From Sporobolomyces roseus (lineage: Eukaryota; Basidiomycota; Microbotryomycetes; Sporidiobolales; Sporidiobolaceae), in assembly GCA_016617785.1 (NCBI GenBank), contig JADILM010000011.1:806001-870000 (forward strand): a DNA stretch of 64,000 nucleotides. The letters are read 5' to 3'. Both the position numbers and the translations under genes were made by a program. Below are positions 37,397-45,909 of the stretch, one piece after another. The notes under the pieces are model-generated. The model did not search any database. It was not told where the DNA came from and saw nothing but the letters and a program-made list of their open reading frames with translations. Position 1 is the first letter of the stretch, and each line of letters starts with the position of its first letter.

Positions 37397-38406
37397 TCAC
37401 TCTTCATCTGATTTCCCATCGTCTGATTCTTCTTCTTCTGATTCTTCCTCCTCATCCTCATAGTCGACCCAGCAAGAAGTATACAATTTCCATCCAGGTT
37501 GGATCTTATTCACAACCTTGATCTTTTCCCTCTGCAGACCTCGTTCTCCAACTCGGTCAACTCGCTCATGGACACCACGTTTCCTTCCCTTTCTCACTTT
37601 CCAATTCGGTTTCGTGATGCGTAGAGTAGAATGGCTAGCTTGGACGACCGCGAGGTTGAAGAGTCGGATGAATCGTATGAAACGAGAATTGGCGTTTGGA
37701 GGAAGGGAGAGGTCGACATCGACGAGGGTATGCTGATCCGGACCCATATCGTGTCCTGCTTCTGCACTGATAACCGAGTGTCCGGATGACGTGCGAGAGG
37801 GTAAAGCGATGAACGCGACCGAATTCATATCGCTGAGGAACGGTAAACAGCTGATGAACCTTGTGAGAGGGTGAGCGAGACCGAAGGAAGCGAGCAGTCG
37901 ATGGATAGGCTAGGGGGCGACATGAAGGTAAATTGTGAGCTCTACTGAAGTGAGGAACGAGAGCTTACCTCGAGTGATTCACCGGTGCCATGAGTGAAAC
38001 CCTCTACGAAATCGCAAAACTTCATATTATCCCATATATCCATCGCCTCGTCTCGTTTCTGTCGGTCTGCATACGGATTGATACGTTCCCAAGTCATCTT
38101 CCCCGTCATTCCACAATTGCATCGAGCGTCCGGGCAACTATCGATGAATTCTGCCAATATCGCAGTCTCTGCCTCCTCCAGCTCCAGTCTCACTACATGG
38201 TTCCTGATTTCCTGCCACACTTCCAACGGCGCCTTTTCCATACATCCAGATCTTGCGCGAGTGCGCAGGGTTCCTCTTCTCTTGCGAAGTTGAACGAGAT
38301 CGATGAAATGGAAAATTGGTTCGAGGGAAGGCCAAGCTCGAGCGGCAGTGACGAGCCCCGTTCCCTGTACTGTCAAGCCGTATGCGAATGTCGTGATGGA
38401 GGTCAT
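37397..38406 (-). CDS. Unknown protein, tandem paralogue 1
   Basis: Not recognised. Two exons, about 320 residues. N-terminus MTSITTFAYGLTVQGTGLVT resembles a membrane or signal segment, followed by ARAWPSLEPIFHFIDL, LRKRRGTLRTR, APLEVWQEIRNHVVRLELE (an F-box-like P-x-E-V-W-x-x-I helix), a Cys-containing stretch CPDARCNCGM, then after an intron near 37918-37969 HRLLASFGLAHPLT, MNSVAFIALPS, DMGPDQHTLVDVDLSLPP, RFIRFIRLFNLAVV and a Lys-rich segment ending IQPGWKLYTSCWVDY. The extreme C-terminus is acidic (EEEESEEEESDD). The neighbour at 38938-39869 is clearly its paralogue with the same intron position. The F-box resemblance is weak and unproven. Confidence 0.75.
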
Positions 38407-38937
38407 GCTGAGAGGAAGCGGTCTAAGAAGGGAGAAGAGGGAGGGGAGGGAGCCGAGTGAAGCGGTAGAGGGTCGAAGAGCGAGAGGAGGCGATCGTGGA
38501 GTGTTGCGACAGACTCTGACACTCTTTGTGAGCTGCCTGATGGTAGCTAGTGATGTCGTCGAGTGAGGACTGTAGGAAACGAGATCAAAAAGTTGGGAGG
38601 TCAACAAAGGCGAGGTGAAGCATAGGGATTACTCAGAGCTCACCTTGAAGACTCTCGTAGACGGACCGTTCTACTTCGAGCTGGATCCGAGTTGAGCGCG
38701 TGAGGTGAAAGCAGTCAAGAGCGAATTTCGCAATCTTCGCAGAATCGCTTTGGATCTCGAATCTCGCTTGAGCTCGTTTCTCTCCTCGGGAGGTATCGGA
38801 AGTGTGTGCAACAGCTCGTCTTTCGCTCAAGCCTGAGGAGTAAAGAAGAAGAAAGCAGAAAAACACAATTCGTTTCATTCGATTTGGCGTTTCGAAGGTT
38901 CACATCGTACACCCAGGTCAAGCTAGCTCTCCTATGT
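38407..38937. other. Spacer between the tandem paralogues with a secretory-looking open frame
   Basis: Holds a minus-strand open frame at 38633-38878 (81 codons) starting MKRIVFFCFLLLYSSGLSER, a good signal-peptide pattern, then a charged stretch. It could be an upstream exon of paralogue 1, since the frame of paralogue 1 stays open from 38607 to its chosen start, but the neighbouring paralogue starts at the equivalent of 38406 and lacks such an exon. Left uncalled as a gene. Confidence 0.35.
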
Positions 38938-39869
38938 TCACCAGTCTGAGACACAGGTCATCCACAACTTCCACTTCGGTTTGATCTTGTTGGTCAATCT
39001 CTTCTGAACTCCACTCAACTTGGCGTCTTTCGGTGCCCTTTCAATTGACTTCTTCTTGCCTTCATTGACCCGAGTGACCTTGTTCGATAGTTTATTGACA
39101 GAAGAGTTGATCACGTCGAAATTGAAGTAGCGGATGACTCGAAGGAAGCGTTGATCGATCTTGCGAGGGAGGGCGACGGAGATATCGATCAAGGTGTGCT
39201 CGTCGGGTCCCTCGTCACCGTGACAATCAGCGCTAAAGGTGACTGACTGACTCCCGTCCGGATGTCGGAGTTGCGAGGGTGCTGCGATGAGAGCGAGTGA
39301 ATCGTAAAAGTGCACCTGACCGGGACGAGTAGTAATTGGTTGTGTGACTGGAAAAGCGAGACCGAAACTGGCAAGAAGTTGGCGTATCTCCTATAAAATT
39401 CCGCACGTTATCAGCTAAGCGATGTTTGCGGAGCGTAAAGGGTCAGACTCACATGAACGAAAGCGAGAGGCCAATAGTTGAGCTCTTCCGAGGTCCATTC
39501 TTCGAAGCTCTCCCTACATTCTGTGCAGCCGCTTTTCCTGAACGAGCGCCACCTGACCATGCTCGAGATCGAAGGTCGGACGGGACAGATTGGCGAATCG
39601 CAGAGAAGAGGACCAAGGAGCCTGTCTTCGGAATCGGCAATCTCGTGCTGTACGAGCTGATAGCGTATCTCCTCCCACACTTCATCCGGTACCTTCGCTA
39701 CGGCATCACTCTCCGGGAGTACCGAGAGCGTTCCCTTGCGCCGGCGGAGGAAGACGAAGTCGAAGAAGGGAAGAACAGGTTTGAGACGAGGCCATGCCTT
39801 GACGGCGAAGTAGACGGCAGTGGCGGGGACGGTGAGACCATATGCAAGAGTAGCTTCGGCTGTACACAT
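38938..39869 (-). CDS. Unknown protein, tandem paralogue 2
   Basis: Paralogue of the gene at 37397-38406. Two exons, about 290 residues: MCTAEATLAYGLTVPATAVY, KAWPRLKPVLPFFDFVFL, RRRKGTLSVLP, VPDEVWEEIRYQLVQHEI, Cys residues in CDSPICPV and GCTECRESFEEW, WPLAFVH, then after the intron (about 39390-39452) EIRQLLASFGLAFPVTQ, VHFYDSLALIAAPS, GPDEHTLIDISVALP, RFLRVIRYFNFDVIN and a basic tail ending IKPKWKLWMTCVSDW. Matching blocks, order, intron position and tail (K-P-x-W-K-L-x-x-x-C) show tandem duplication; sequences have diverged well beyond a very recent copy. It lacks the acidic tail. Function unknown. Confidence 0.75.
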
Positions 39870-40206
39870 GTCGAAGAAGGGTTGGCGATGATGGTAGGGG
39901 ATTTGAGAGGCGGGAAGATGGGAAGACTTCGAAGTTCGAGGGTACTACAAGTGACGGATTGAATACTGTAGCTACTAGTCGAGCTCTGAGAGGTATACTT
40001 AAGGTAGTTGAGCGGTCTCGAGGTTTCAATTGAGCGAGTTCTGATCTAGAACAGATCAAGACGTGGAGTAATCAGCAGAGCCCTCTGGAGCACGAGAGGA
40101 GTAGTGCAACATACTCTGAGAGGTCTACTGATTAAGCTGGCGAAGTTCGAGTCGAGACTGAGAAGTTGTGGTGAAGAGTCAGAAGGAGAGAGGAAATTCG
40201 GTCGTT
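39870..40206. other. Intergenic: promoter side of paralogue 2, flank of the DNA transposon
   Basis: No gene seen. Two near-identical 16-base direct repeats (CTCTGAGAGGTATACT at 39984 and CTCTGAGAGGTCTACT at 40114) are the only structure noticed; they could be regulatory sites or leftovers of local duplication. Confidence 0.4.
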
Positions 40207-40214
40207 TCGCAGAG
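40207..40214. repeat. Target site duplication, left copy (8 bases)
   Basis: TCGCAGAG directly before the left terminal inverted repeat; the same 8 bases follow the right end at 40860-40867. Confidence 0.85.
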
Positions 40215-40859
40215 TATGGTTGGCAAAATTTACGGCTTTACGTCGTAAACTACGGTTCCGTACGACTTTTGGCCGTAAAAAGTACGGCTACTTACGGTAC
40301 GGAGGTGGCTGGACTTACGGCTCGTATCGTAACCGTATCGTAGACCGTACGTATATATATTGCAAACTCCGGCCGAGAATTTACGGAAAATGCTTTGGCT
40401 CAGTCGTAAGCCTCTGCTTTTTGTTTTTGTGGACGACCTGGGTTCGACTCTGACACCTCGCATGCATTCTTGCGAGGGCTCCGCAAGGTCGCGACTCGCA
40501 CTCTGCATTCGCAGATAGTCTCGAGTTGCTGTAGAGCCGTCGAGTCTTGCGAAAGTCTAGCAATCGCGAGTTTTGACATTTCTTTCCGTCGATTTATCGG
40601 CGTTTCTTTTCGCGGCTTCGACTCTACCAAAGCGTGCGCTCTCGTAGATTCCGTATCACCTTCTAGATGCGACTCAGCGTGATAAATTGGCCCGCGGAAG
40701 AGAGTTATCCGTAAAATCCGTACTACGGTTACGAGTTCCTTCCGATACGGCTACGAGTACGGTACGGAAAGTCTACGGTTACGGAAATCTGCCGTACCGT
40801 AAGCCGTACGTAAAAAAAGAGCGACTTACGGGTACGGTACGTACGGAAAACCAACCATA
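40215..40859. mobile_element. Non-autonomous DNA transposon (MITE-like, hAT-type by target duplication)
   Basis: 645 bases bounded by perfect 9-base terminal inverted repeats (TATGGTTGG at 40215-40223, CCAACCATA at 40851-40859) and flanked by an exact 8-base target duplication, TCGCAGAG. Both subterminal zones (about 40228-40390 and 40705-40850) are packed with TACGG and CCGTA pentamers, roughly two dozen in all by eye, as expected of transposase-binding subterminal repeats in hAT elements. The centre has no coding frame with a family motif, so it needs a transposase from elsewhere. An 8-base duplication fits hAT (also P or Zisupton); the terminal TATGG only partly fits the hAT end consensus. 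The intact ends and duplication point to fairly recent insertion. Confidence 0.83.
40396..40451 (+). other. tRNA-like segment with A-box and B-box, inside the DNA transposon
   Basis: TGGCTCAGTCGT (40396-40407) resembles a Pol III A-box, and GGCT/AGCC around it can form a D-arm; GGTTCGACTCT (40441-40451) is close to a B-box. The spacing is normal for a tRNA promoter. The T-stem pairs poorly and no acceptor stem is evident, so it is not a working tRNA gene; it may be a decayed tRNA or SINE fragment captured by the element, or chance. Confidence 0.3.
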
Positions 40860-40867
40860 TCGCAGAG
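40860..40867. repeat. Target site duplication, right copy (8 bases)
   Basis: TCGCAGAG directly after the right terminal inverted repeat, identical to 40207-40214. Confidence 0.85.
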
Positions 40868-40950
40868 TGAAGTTCGGATTCTGACTCTCACTAGTTCTGG
40901 TCTCCGCCTTCACGAGCATGTTAAGCTTAGCTCAATAGTGTACTACGGTG

Positions 40951-40955
40951 AAGCT
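40951..40955. repeat. Target site duplication of the retrotransposon, left copy
   Basis: AAGCT just outside the left LTR; repeated at 45910-45914 outside the right LTR. Five bases is the usual copia duplication. Confidence 0.85.
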
Positions 40956-41264
40956 TGTTGAACGGACTATAGAAACTACTCTTGAGTCTTTGAACGATAG
41001 AGTGAACAAAGAGAAAGAAAGAGAGAGAAGAGGAAAGCTCTATAAAAGGGAAAGCAAAGGGGAAAGCTAGGGTCACGATAGAAGCCGATGGAAGGAAAGG
41101 AGAGGCGTCGTAAGCGACTGACTAAAGCTATGAAAAGCGGTGTAGAAAGATAGAACAAAATAGAAGGAAAGATGAGAGCTGACAAAGAATAAAAAATGGT
41201 GGCGAAAGTAAAACTATCGGGAATAGAAACTCATTCTCAATCACGCAGATCTCAATTCTTGACA
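40956..41264 (-). repeat. 3' LTR of the copia element
   Basis: 309 bases, ends TG..CA, matches 45601-45909 base for base by eye. The integrase-RT frame stops inside it (TGA at 41252-41254). Confidence 0.93.
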
Positions 41265-44200
41265 CTCCCACCGATCCAGTGATTGAGGGAAACCATGCCT
41301 AGTCCAGATCGATGAGTCTCGAAAGGACCCTTCGATAAACCCTTCGTAAGAACGTCGGCGGTCATTTCGGTCGTCGGACAGTATCGAAGCTTGATGTCTC
41401 CGAAAGCGATTCGTTCTCGAATGAAGAGAGTGACGACGTCGAAATGCTTGGTGCGACCGTGAGAAGAGGGGTTTTGAGAGATGGCGATACAAGCCGTGTT
41501 GTCCTCCAAGATAGTGGTGGAGGAAGGAAGTGGAATAGAGAGATCATCGTAAAGCTTACGGAAAGATAAGACCTCCTTCGTAGCGTCCGATACGGCGATC
41601 GTTTCCGACTCGGTAGTAGAGGTAGCGATAAGAGCTTGCTGCTTTGACCTCCAAGAAACGACTCCTCCAGCGACGATGATTGCGAAAGCTCCCACCGATC
41701 GACGATTCTCCTGATCGTCAGCCCACGAGGCATCGCTGTAAACCACCATATCCATCGATCCACCTCGAATAAAAGCAATCCCAAAATCGAGAGTCTTCGA
41801 CAAGTATCGAAAGATTCGTTTGACCGAAATCCAATCCTCCTCCGAAGGTGACGAGAGTTGCTGAGCTACCTTGCGAACGGCAGCGGCGATATCAGGTCGA
41901 GAGAGTTGAGCTGCGTACTGAAGAGCACCGACAGCGGATTGATAAAGTGTGAGGTCGGAGAATGAGGGAGAAGAGGGATTGGTCGAAGTGGTCGAATCCA
42001 TAGGAGTGGAAGCGGAAGAGCGAGAGGGGATAGGTGTGTCGAGGTAACGAGAGACGATAGAAGAGACGTACTTCGATTGATGAATGAAGATGCCGAAAGA
42101 GGTGTGGGAGAATTGGAGAGAGAGGAAAGTCGAAACGCGACCTAAATGCTTGAGCTTGTAAACTTTGTTGAATGCTTCAAGTTCCTCATCGACGATCTGT
42201 TGGTTCTTAGCGAGTATCAAACCGTCGTCAACGTAAAGAACGACGATAACTTGAGAACCGTTCACCATCTTCGTGTAAAAACACGAATCCGACGATGACT
42301 TCGTATAACCTCGATCCTTCATAAGCTTGTCGACCGCCATGTTCCATTCTCGAGGTGCCTGCTTCGTTCCGTACATCGCCTTGACCAGTTTGAGAACATC
42401 ACCCGAAGAGGTTGAGTGAGGGTAACCGGGAGGAATCTTGATGTAGACGTCCTCCGACATTCCACCGTTGAGAAAGGCAGTGTCGTAGTCGAATTGTTCG
42501 ATGATAAGATCTTGCGAAGCGGCGAGAGCGATGAGAAATCGAATGGTTGAGGTACGAGCGACGGGAGCGAAGGTTTCGTTGACGTCGATTCCAGGTCGTT
42601 GACCAAATCCTTGAGCGACGAGTCGAGCCTTGTGACGAACGACGTTACCATGTTCATCCGTCTTCTTGACGAATACCCACGTCGTACCAAGAGCTCGAGC
42701 ACCCGGAGGTAACTTCGATACCTCTAAAACTCCATGCTCGTCGAAAGCGTTCCATTCCGTCTCAATAGCGTCCTTCCATTTGACCTTGTCCTTCGATGCC
42801 ATAGCCTCATTGTACGTTCTAGGCGTGTCTGCCATAGAAACTCCAACGAATACTGACTCCTCCTCCCAACTTCCATCAACTTCTGATCCCTCATCATCCA
42901 AAACTTGAGTAAACTTCACATAAATAACCTCGTCTTGAGCGCTCGATCCATAAACGATAGGACGACGAGTGCGACGACCTCCTTCGATAATGTTGGACTT
43001 GTCGATTTCCTCGAATTGACCGGGATTTGAACCGACCGGTACTAGACGATATTCGTAACCGTCTTTGGCGATAAGAGGAGAAGAAGTCGAGGAAGAAGGA
43101 GAGGGAAGTTGCTGAATAGGATGAGATGGAGTGTCAGAAGGAATGGGAAGAGAATCGGGAGAAGAATCGGAGTCGAGAGGGAGGAATGCATCGTTCGAGG
43201 GGGGAATTGTCGAAAATTTGACGTGACGAGAGACAACGATTCGGTTGATTTCCGGAACGTAGATTTGGTAGTTGTAATCCCCATCATACCCGACGAGGAA
43301 TCCTTTGACCGCAGAATCATCGAGTTTCTTGCGAAGAGATTTGTCGATGTGAACGAAAGAGGGGGAGCCGAAAGGATGAAGATGTTTAATCGACGGTTTC
43401 TTGCCAGTAATAAGTTCGAAAGGCGTCTTGTCGTGGATACGAGGATGGGGAGAGCGATTCGAGATGAATGTAGCGACGGCGAGAGCGAGCGACCAAAACG
43501 ACTTGTCGAGGTTGGAATCTTTGATCATCGTTTTAACCAATGTCAGTAAAGATCCGTTTAAGCGTTCGACTTGTCCATTCTGCTCCGGCGTGTAAGGTGC
43601 CGACCGTTCATGCGTAATTCCATCTCGTTCCAATTCCTTCGTAAATTCCTTTGAGATAAACTCGCTACCATTGTCCGATCTAACTCGCTTGATCTTGAAC
43701 CCAGATAGCTTCTCAATGTTCTCCTTGAAGCTCCTCCAAACCTCCAGTACTCCAGAAGAAGTCTTGTCCTCCAACGTAAAGGTCCATTTTGCGCATGAAA
43801 ATTGATCGACGATAGCGAGGTAGATCCTCCTGCCGAGATGATCGTCGTGATCGACGAAGCCGAGGTCGATAAAGAGTCGTTCGAGAGGATGCGAGACAGG
43901 AGTGGAGGTAGTTTTGAAAGGGGAGCGTTTGGACTTAGCGAGATTACATGCTTCGCAGTCCTCCTTCTTCTTATCAACAAGTATCATTCCTTCAACCGAT
44001 TTCGTGCGATCCAACTCGAGAATCCTGTCGAGTGCGATGTGACCTAAGCGACGATGCCATTCCATGAGAGTACCGGATCCGGTATCGCGAGTGGAATGAG
44101 CGGTAATAGAAGGGGAAGGTGAAGAAATGTTGGAAATAATCGACGATGACGAAGGTGTCGATAGAGTGGAAGAAGGTGTCGAAGAAAGAAGTTTCGACGA

Positions 44201-44491
44201 AAGTGGAGAGGGAGGTGTCGAAGAAGAAGAGATCGACGAAAATGAACTTCGAAGCGGAAGTTGATAGGGGGAACCGGGAATGGTCGAAGTAACGAGTTTC
44301 GACCCGACGGTGAGCTTGGCGATGCGATCGGAGCCAAAAGATACAGATCCTCCTTTATCCGAAAGTGAGGAAACTGAGAGAAGACCGGTAGTCGCCCCAG
44401 GTAGATGGTAAACTTGCGAAAGGTAGTAAAGAGTTGCCATTTTCGAAGTCGAGAGTAAGGTCTCCGTAACCCGGAGATTCAATTCGAGCAC
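41252..44491 (-). CDS. Copia pol: integrase, reverse transcriptase, RNase H
   Basis: Open frame of 1079 codons; its true N-terminus must come from a frame change in the gag frame. Counting from 44491: gag-pre-integrase zinc region H145..H151..C179..C182 (HRRLGH, CEAC), integrase catalytic triad D209 (LFIDLGF), D273 (RSDNGSEF) and E309 (QNGQVERLN), an integrase C-terminal region with VKGFLVGYDG, then a Ser/Pro linker. Reverse transcriptase begins near WKDAIETEWNAF with KARLVAQGF and FDYDTAFLNG, and has the active-site YVDD at 753-756. RNase H has VVYSDASWADD, TTESETIAVSD and ILEDNTACI. No internal stop. The frame ends LNHWIGGSVKN inside the 3' LTR. Confidence 0.95.
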   Translation of the reverse strand: MLELNLRVTETLLSTSKMATLYYLSQVYHLPGATTGLLSVSSLSDKGGSVSFGSDRIAKLTVGSKLVTSTIPGSPYQLPLRSSFSSISSSSTPPSPLSSKLLSSTPSSTLSTPSSSSIISNISSPSPSITAHSTRDTGSGTLMEWHRRLGHIALDRILELDRTKSVEGMILVDKKKEDCEACNLAKSKRSPFKTTSTPVSHPLERLFIDLGFVDHDDHLGRRIYLAIVDQFSCAKWTFTLEDKTSSGVLEVWRSFKENIEKLSGFKIKRVRSDNGSEFISKEFTKELERDGITHERSAPYTPEQNGQVERLNGSLLTLVKTMIKDSNLDKSFWSLALAVATFISNRSPHPRIHDKTPFELITGKKPSIKHLHPFGSPSFVHIDKSLRKKLDDSAVKGFLVGYDGDYNYQIYVPEINRIVVSRHVKFSTIPPSNDAFLPLDSDSSPDSLPIPSDTPSHPIQQLPSPSSSTSSPLIAKDGYEYRLVPVGSNPGQFEEIDKSNIIEGGRRTRRPIVYGSSAQDEVIYVKFTQVLDDEGSEVDGSWEEESVFVGVSMADTPRTYNEAMASKDKVKWKDAIETEWNAFDEHGVLEVSKLPPGARALGTTWVFVKKTDEHGNVVRHKARLVAQGFGQRPGIDVNETFAPVARTSTIRFLIALAASQDLIIEQFDYDTAFLNGGMSEDVYIKIPPGYPHSTSSGDVLKLVKAMYGTKQAPREWNMAVDKLMKDRGYTKSSSDSCFYTKMVNGSQVIVVLYVDDGLILAKNQQIVDEELEAFNKVYKLKHLGRVSTFLSLQFSHTSFGIFIHQSKYVSSIVSRYLDTPIPSRSSASTPMDSTTSTNPSSPSFSDLTLYQSAVGALQYAAQLSRPDIAAAVRKVAQQLSSPSEEDWISVKRIFRYLSKTLDFGIAFIRGGSMDMVVYSDASWADDQENRRSVGAFAIIVAGGVVSWRSKQQALIATSTTESETIAVSDATKEVLSFRKLYDDLSIPLPSSTTILEDNTACIAISQNPSSHGRTKHFDVVTLFIRERIAFGDIKLRYCPTTEMTADVLTKGLSKGPFETHRSGLGMVSLNHWIGGSVKN
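41265..41272 (-). other. Polypurine tract of the copia element
   Basis: GGTGGGAG on the minus strand, directly before the 3' LTR; the expected primer for plus-strand DNA synthesis. Short, with one T. Confidence 0.6.
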
Positions 44492-45596
44492 CGTTGGCGG
44501 TCTTGACCGTGAGAGGAGAATGAACGAAGTTGGAAAGGGATTCGAGTCGACCAGTGAAGTTGCGACCGGATCCTGAATCGACCAACCATTGCTCCTCCGA
44601 CCCGTCGACCCGTAGCGATATCGAGGTCGATCTCAACGAGATATTGGCCATCATGGAGAAAGTGATTCCAGCTTGTTTAGCTTTGACCTTATCCTCCTCC
44701 TTCTTCTTTCCTCGACACTTGTTCGCATAATGACCCATTTTCTTGCACTTGTAACACTTGACCTCCGAGAGATCCTTCTTCGAATCGTCCGTCGATGAAG
44801 AAGAGTTGGAGTAGGGTTGAGAAGAGAGTGCAGCGGCATTTGGGCGGCGAGATGAGGAATTTGAAATCTTGCGACGTTCTCCTTCGGCGAGGATTTTGGC
44901 AATAACAGTTTCGGAAGAGGGTAATGAGGATGTAGAGTTGTTGGGAGAGGGAAGGGCTTCGATCAACATGACGACGGTGTCCCAAGATTGAGGAAGAGAG
45001 TGAAGGAGGAAGATGACGAGAATCTTGTCGTCAAGAGGATGGCTGATGGAAGCGAGATCGTGTTGGATGTTGACCATACGAGAGATGTGATCTTCGAGAT
45101 CGTCGCCGTCCTTGTATTTCGAAGTGATAAGGCGAGTGAAGAGGGTGTAAAGAGCGGATTGTCCCTGCTTTTGATGAACCTTCTCGAGTGCTTGCCATGC
45201 ATCCTTCGAGGTCTCCTTCGAAGTAATGTGCACCATCTGAGTCGACGAAACGGCGATAGAGATAGCCATGAGAGCCTGGGAATCGCGTCGATCCCAATCG
45301 GCTATAGAAGATGTCGACGATGATGAAGGAAGAGAGGAAGAGGTAGTGGCGGTAGTGGCGCCAGTCGTATCCTCCTCCGATGCCAGCGATTCAGATGCGA
45401 GGACGAACGATTGCGATCCTCCATCCGCTGGTCTTGGTTCAGCTCCACTGACAATCGACCAAAGCGACTTCGATTTGAGGAAGAGTCGCATGGTGAAGGC
45501 CCAGTTGGTGTAGCCGGTCGATCCTGATAACTTGTGGATACCAGTCATGTCTTTCGAGACTCCGGAGAGCAGCGTTGACGAGTTCATTGAGCTCAT
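44355..45596 (-). CDS. Copia gag with protease
   Basis: 413 codons. N-terminal capsid part resembles the UBN2/Retrotran_gag_2 type (YTNWAFTMRLFLKSKSLW, DAWQALEKVH, SQSALYTLF-like region, ILVIFLLHSLPQSWD). A CCHC nucleic-acid-binding knuckle lies at residues 281-294 (CYKCKKMGHYANKC). The aspartic protease active site follows as WLVDSGSGRNF (DSG at 340-342), a variant of the usual DSGAS. The frame then runs past the protease into a stop at 44355, overlapping the pol frame by 137 bases; pol-like sequence switches frame near residue 388. The ATG at 45596 is four bases from the LTR and lies in the primer-binding site; Met4 (45587) is an alternative start. Confidence 0.92.
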   Translation of the reverse strand: MSSMNSSTLLSGVSKDMTGIHKLSGSTGYTNWAFTMRLFLKSKSLWSIVSGAEPRPADGGSQSFVLASESLASEEDTTGATTATTSSSLPSSSSTSSIADWDRRDSQALMAISIAVSSTQMVHITSKETSKDAWQALEKVHQKQGQSALYTLFTRLITSKYKDGDDLEDHISRMVNIQHDLASISHPLDDKILVIFLLHSLPQSWDTVVMLIEALPSPNNSTSSLPSSETVIAKILAEGERRKISNSSSRRPNAAALSSQPYSNSSSSTDDSKKDLSEVKCYKCKKMGHYANKCRGKKKEEDKVKAKQAGITFSMMANISLRSTSISLRVDGSEEQWLVDSGSGRNFTGRLESLSNFVHSPLTVKTANGARIESPGYGDLTLDFENGNSLLPFASLPSTWGDYRSSLSFLTFG

Positions 45597-45600
45597 AACC
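45589..45600 (-). other. Primer-binding site, initiator tRNA-Met anticodon type
   Basis: GGTTATGAGCTC on the minus strand, directly after the 5' LTR. GGTTATGAGC is the complement of the anticodon loop of fungal initiator tRNA-Met (..GCTCATAACC..), the half-tRNA priming known for Drosophila copia, rather than complement of the tRNA 3' end. Confidence 0.72.
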
Positions 45601-45909
45601 TGTTGAACGGACTATAGAAACTACTCTTGAGTCTTTGAACGATAGAGTGAACAAAGAGAAAGAAAGAGAGAGAAGAGGAAAGCTCTATAAAAGGGAAAGC
45701 AAAGGGGAAAGCTAGGGTCACGATAGAAGCCGATGGAAGGAAAGGAGAGGCGTCGTAAGCGACTGACTAAAGCTATGAAAAGCGGTGTAGAAAGATAGAA
45801 CAAAATAGAAGGAAAGATGAGAGCTGACAAAGAATAAAAAATGGTGGCGAAAGTAAAACTATCGGGAATAGAAACTCATTCTCAATCACGCAGATCTCAA
45901 TTCTTGACA
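45601..45909 (-). repeat. 5' LTR of the copia element
   Basis: 309 bases, TG..CA, identical by eye to 40956-41264. On the minus strand it contains CTTTTATAG about 100 bases before its end, a possible TATA signal. Confidence 0.93.

Larger units (their letters stand above)
40956..45909 (-). mobile_element. Full-length Ty1/copia LTR retrotransposon
   Basis: 4954 bases, transcribed from the minus strand. It has 309-base LTRs at both ends that start TG and end CA and appear identical, a 5-base target duplication, a primer-binding site next to the 5' LTR, a purine tract next to the 3' LTR, a gag-protease frame and an integrase-reverse transcriptase-RNase H frame. Integrase before reverse transcriptase places it in Ty1/copia (Pseudoviridae), not Ty3/gypsy. 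Identical LTRs mean insertion was recent. The only apparent break is a +1 change of frame between protease and integrase. It sits 88 bases from the DNA transposon's target duplication. Confidence 0.95.

Noticed and set aside
40220..40884. Open frames within the DNA transposon (60-92 codons)
   Set aside because: They follow the TACGG repeats (Tyr/Gly/Arg-rich translations) on both strands; no transposase motif such as a hATC dimerisation segment.
40976..41185. 69-codon hydrophobic open frame inside each LTR (also 45621-45830)
   Set aside because: Present only because the LTR is duplicated; no motif, and the LTR is a control region. Best explained by chance in T/C-rich sequence.
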